Source of the DNA: JAAFHZ01 sp964247085
GTDB lineage: Bacteria > Cyanobacteriota > Cyanobacteriia > Cyanobacteriales > Chamaesiphonaceae
Direction of reading: 5' to 3'
Assembly (NCBI GenBank): GCA_964247085.1
Contig: CAXTSX010000005.1
Span: 1-64,000, forward strand
DNA length: 64,000 nucleotides
The notes beneath the pieces were generated by a model that ran no database searches, had not been told where the DNA came from, and saw only the letters and a program-made list of their open reading frames with translations. Shown in pieces: positions 63,344 through 64,000 of this stretch. The stretch's first letter is position 1. Every line of letters begins with the position of its first letter. A program made the translations under genes and the position numbers.

Positions 63344-63605
63344 GAAAACTATGAAAGTTGTGTCTTTTAGTGAAGCTAGAGGTAGCCTTAAAACAGTCCT
63401 CGATCAGGTTGTGGCTGATGCCGACTATACGATCGTGACTAGACGAGATGCCGATGATGTAGTGGTAATGTCGCTAGAGTCTTTCAATAGCTTGATGGAG
63501 ACGGTTCATTTATTGAAGTCTCCGGCAAATGCGGCTCATTTAGAAAGATCGATCGAGCAATTTAGAGCTGGGAAAGCGGTAGAGCGAGACTTGCTAGATG
63601 TCTAG
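63342..63605 (+). CDS. YefM/Phd-family antitoxin
   Basis: An 87-residue protein: 'MKVVSFSEARGSLKTVLDQV' begins at the second Met (63351), the probable true start by family alignment, since 63342 lies inside the operator arm. 'YTIVTRRDADDVVVMSLESF' and 'NSLMETVHLLKSPAN' are YefM signatures. It neutralises YoeB and represses the operon; its end overlaps the toxin start by eight bases. Confidence 0.92.
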   Translation: MKTMKVVSFSEARGSLKTVLDQVVADADYTIVTRRDADDVVVMSLESFNSLMETVHLLKSPANAAHLERSIEQFRAGKAVERDLLDV

Positions 63606-63861
63606 AAAGTTGGCTTGGACGGAGGAGGCTTGGGATGATTATATTTATTGGCAAGGGCAGGATAAAAAGACGCTGAAAAGAATCAACAAGCTCATAGATG
63701 GAACGATGCGTGAGCCGTTTGAGGGGATTGGTAAGCCAGAACCGTTGCGGGAAAATTTAGCTGGGTTTTGGTCGCGGCGAATTGATGATACAAATCGTTT
63801 GGTTTATGCGGTGGAAGATGAATATTTAACTATTATTTCTTGTCGATATCATTACAATTGA
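63598..63861 (+). CDS. YoeB/Txe-family ribosome-dependent mRNA interferase
   Basis: An 87-residue toxin: 'LAWTEEAWDDYIYWQGQDKK' at the start, 'PFEGIGKPEPLRENLAGFWS' in the middle and 'RRIDDTNRLVYAVEDE' ending in 'IISCRYHYN', all conserved in YoeB, including the catalytic Glu, Arg and C-terminal His-Tyr. It cuts mRNA on the ribosome. The full length and overlap with yefM suggest an active module. Confidence 0.92.
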   Translation: MSRKLAWTEEAWDDYIYWQGQDKKTLKRINKLIDGTMREPFEGIGKPEPLRENLAGFWSRRIDDTNRLVYAVEDEYLTIISCRYHYN

Positions 63862-63873
63862 TGAAGGTTATTG

Positions 63874-64000
63874 ATGATGACTGAAATCAAAGTGGTGGAA
63901 AGTACCCACGATTCTGCATTCAGACTGAATTATCAAGTAGATGATTACAGAGATTTTGCAATAGTCGTTGATGTCGATCGGGTGAAATTGAGCCAATTGA
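63874..64000 (+). CDS. Partial hypothetical gene running off window end
   Basis: From ATG 63874 (or 63877) a frame stays open to the end of the window, reading 'MMTEIKVVESTHDSAFRLNY', then 'QVDDYRDFAIVVDVDRVKLS'. No family can be named from 42 codons. It begins 12 bases after the YoeB stop and may be co-transcribed with the module. Confidence 0.45.
   Translation, partial: MMTEIKVVESTHDSAFRLNYQVDDYRDFAIVVDVDRVKLSQL

Noticed and set aside
1..64000. tRNA, rRNA, tmRNA or CRISPR arrays
   Set aside because: I scanned intergenic regions for T-loop-like motifs, rRNA-like blocks and regularly spaced repeats and saw none; no covariance search could be run.

Overview
The window is a stretch of a cyanobacterial chromosome. 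The evidence is psaC, ndhM, a petL-like gene, psb32, a tocopherol cyclase/prenyltransferase pair, conserved cyanobacterial hypotheticals, and very many CGATCG/GCGATCGC (HIP1-type) octamers spread through coding DNA. I cannot name the genus.

Layout. 0-2 kb: the 3' part of an IS4-type transposase that cuts a PIN toxin gene, followed by a DUF433 antitoxin with a broken toxin. 2-7.9 kb: an SDR oxidoreductase, a rhomboid protease, and the cbiMNQO cobalt importer behind a cobalamin riboswitch, then ndhM. 8-11 kb: a sensor kinase coupled to an ABC1-type kinase. 11-18 kb: a MazF module, a transketolase-like enzyme divergent from a DeoR regulator with a palindrome between them, an FAD oxidoreductase, and small repair and stress genes. 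18-33 kb: carB, tocopherol synthesis, a flavin disulfide reductase, psb32, petL, a nitrilase, a glycosyltransferase, and recQ preceded by a toxin-antitoxin remnant. 33-41.5 kb: DnaJ, DnaK with a long disordered tail, accC, gcvT, mnmG. 53-64 kb: a TacAT-type module, conserved hypotheticals, nadA, a zinc dehydrogenase, psaC, a CBS/CNNM membrane protein, queC, a Gfo/Idh oxidoreductase, and a YefM/YoeB module with its operator.

The most striking region is 42.6-52.7 kb on the minus strand. It reads as one operon, with start/stop overlaps at most junctions: alpha/beta hydrolase, caspase-like protease, VMAP-type protein, MoxR AAA ATPase, a large vWA-like protein ending in a formylglycine-generating-enzyme (C-type lectin) fold, Avd, reverse transcriptase, and a second stand-alone FGE-fold protein. 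This is a complete diversity-generating retroelement (DGR). A 119-bp template repeat at 43570-43688 matches two 119-bp variable repeats at the 3' ends of the two FGE-fold genes. The sense strands differ from the template at 14 and 17 positions, every one at a template adenine, plus one shared fixed G/C mismatch next to the repeat end. The retroelement therefore diversifies the sensor-like tips of an NTPase-controlled caspase/hydrolase conflict system. The general class (MoxR/vWA/VMAP with effectors) has been described; the exact combination, the second stand-alone target and the adaptor-like segment shared by caspase and VMAP proteins deserve attention.

A second theme is toxin-antitoxin decay. 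At least five toxin-antitoxin-like loci are interrupted, truncated, frameshifted or reduced (PIN at 0.8 kb, DUF433/DUF5615 at 1.5 kb, AbrB/PIN at 30 kb, a HigA-like N-terminus at 36.7 kb, AbiE at 41.6-42.5 kb). Three others look intact (MazF, GNAT/DUF1778, YefM/YoeB).
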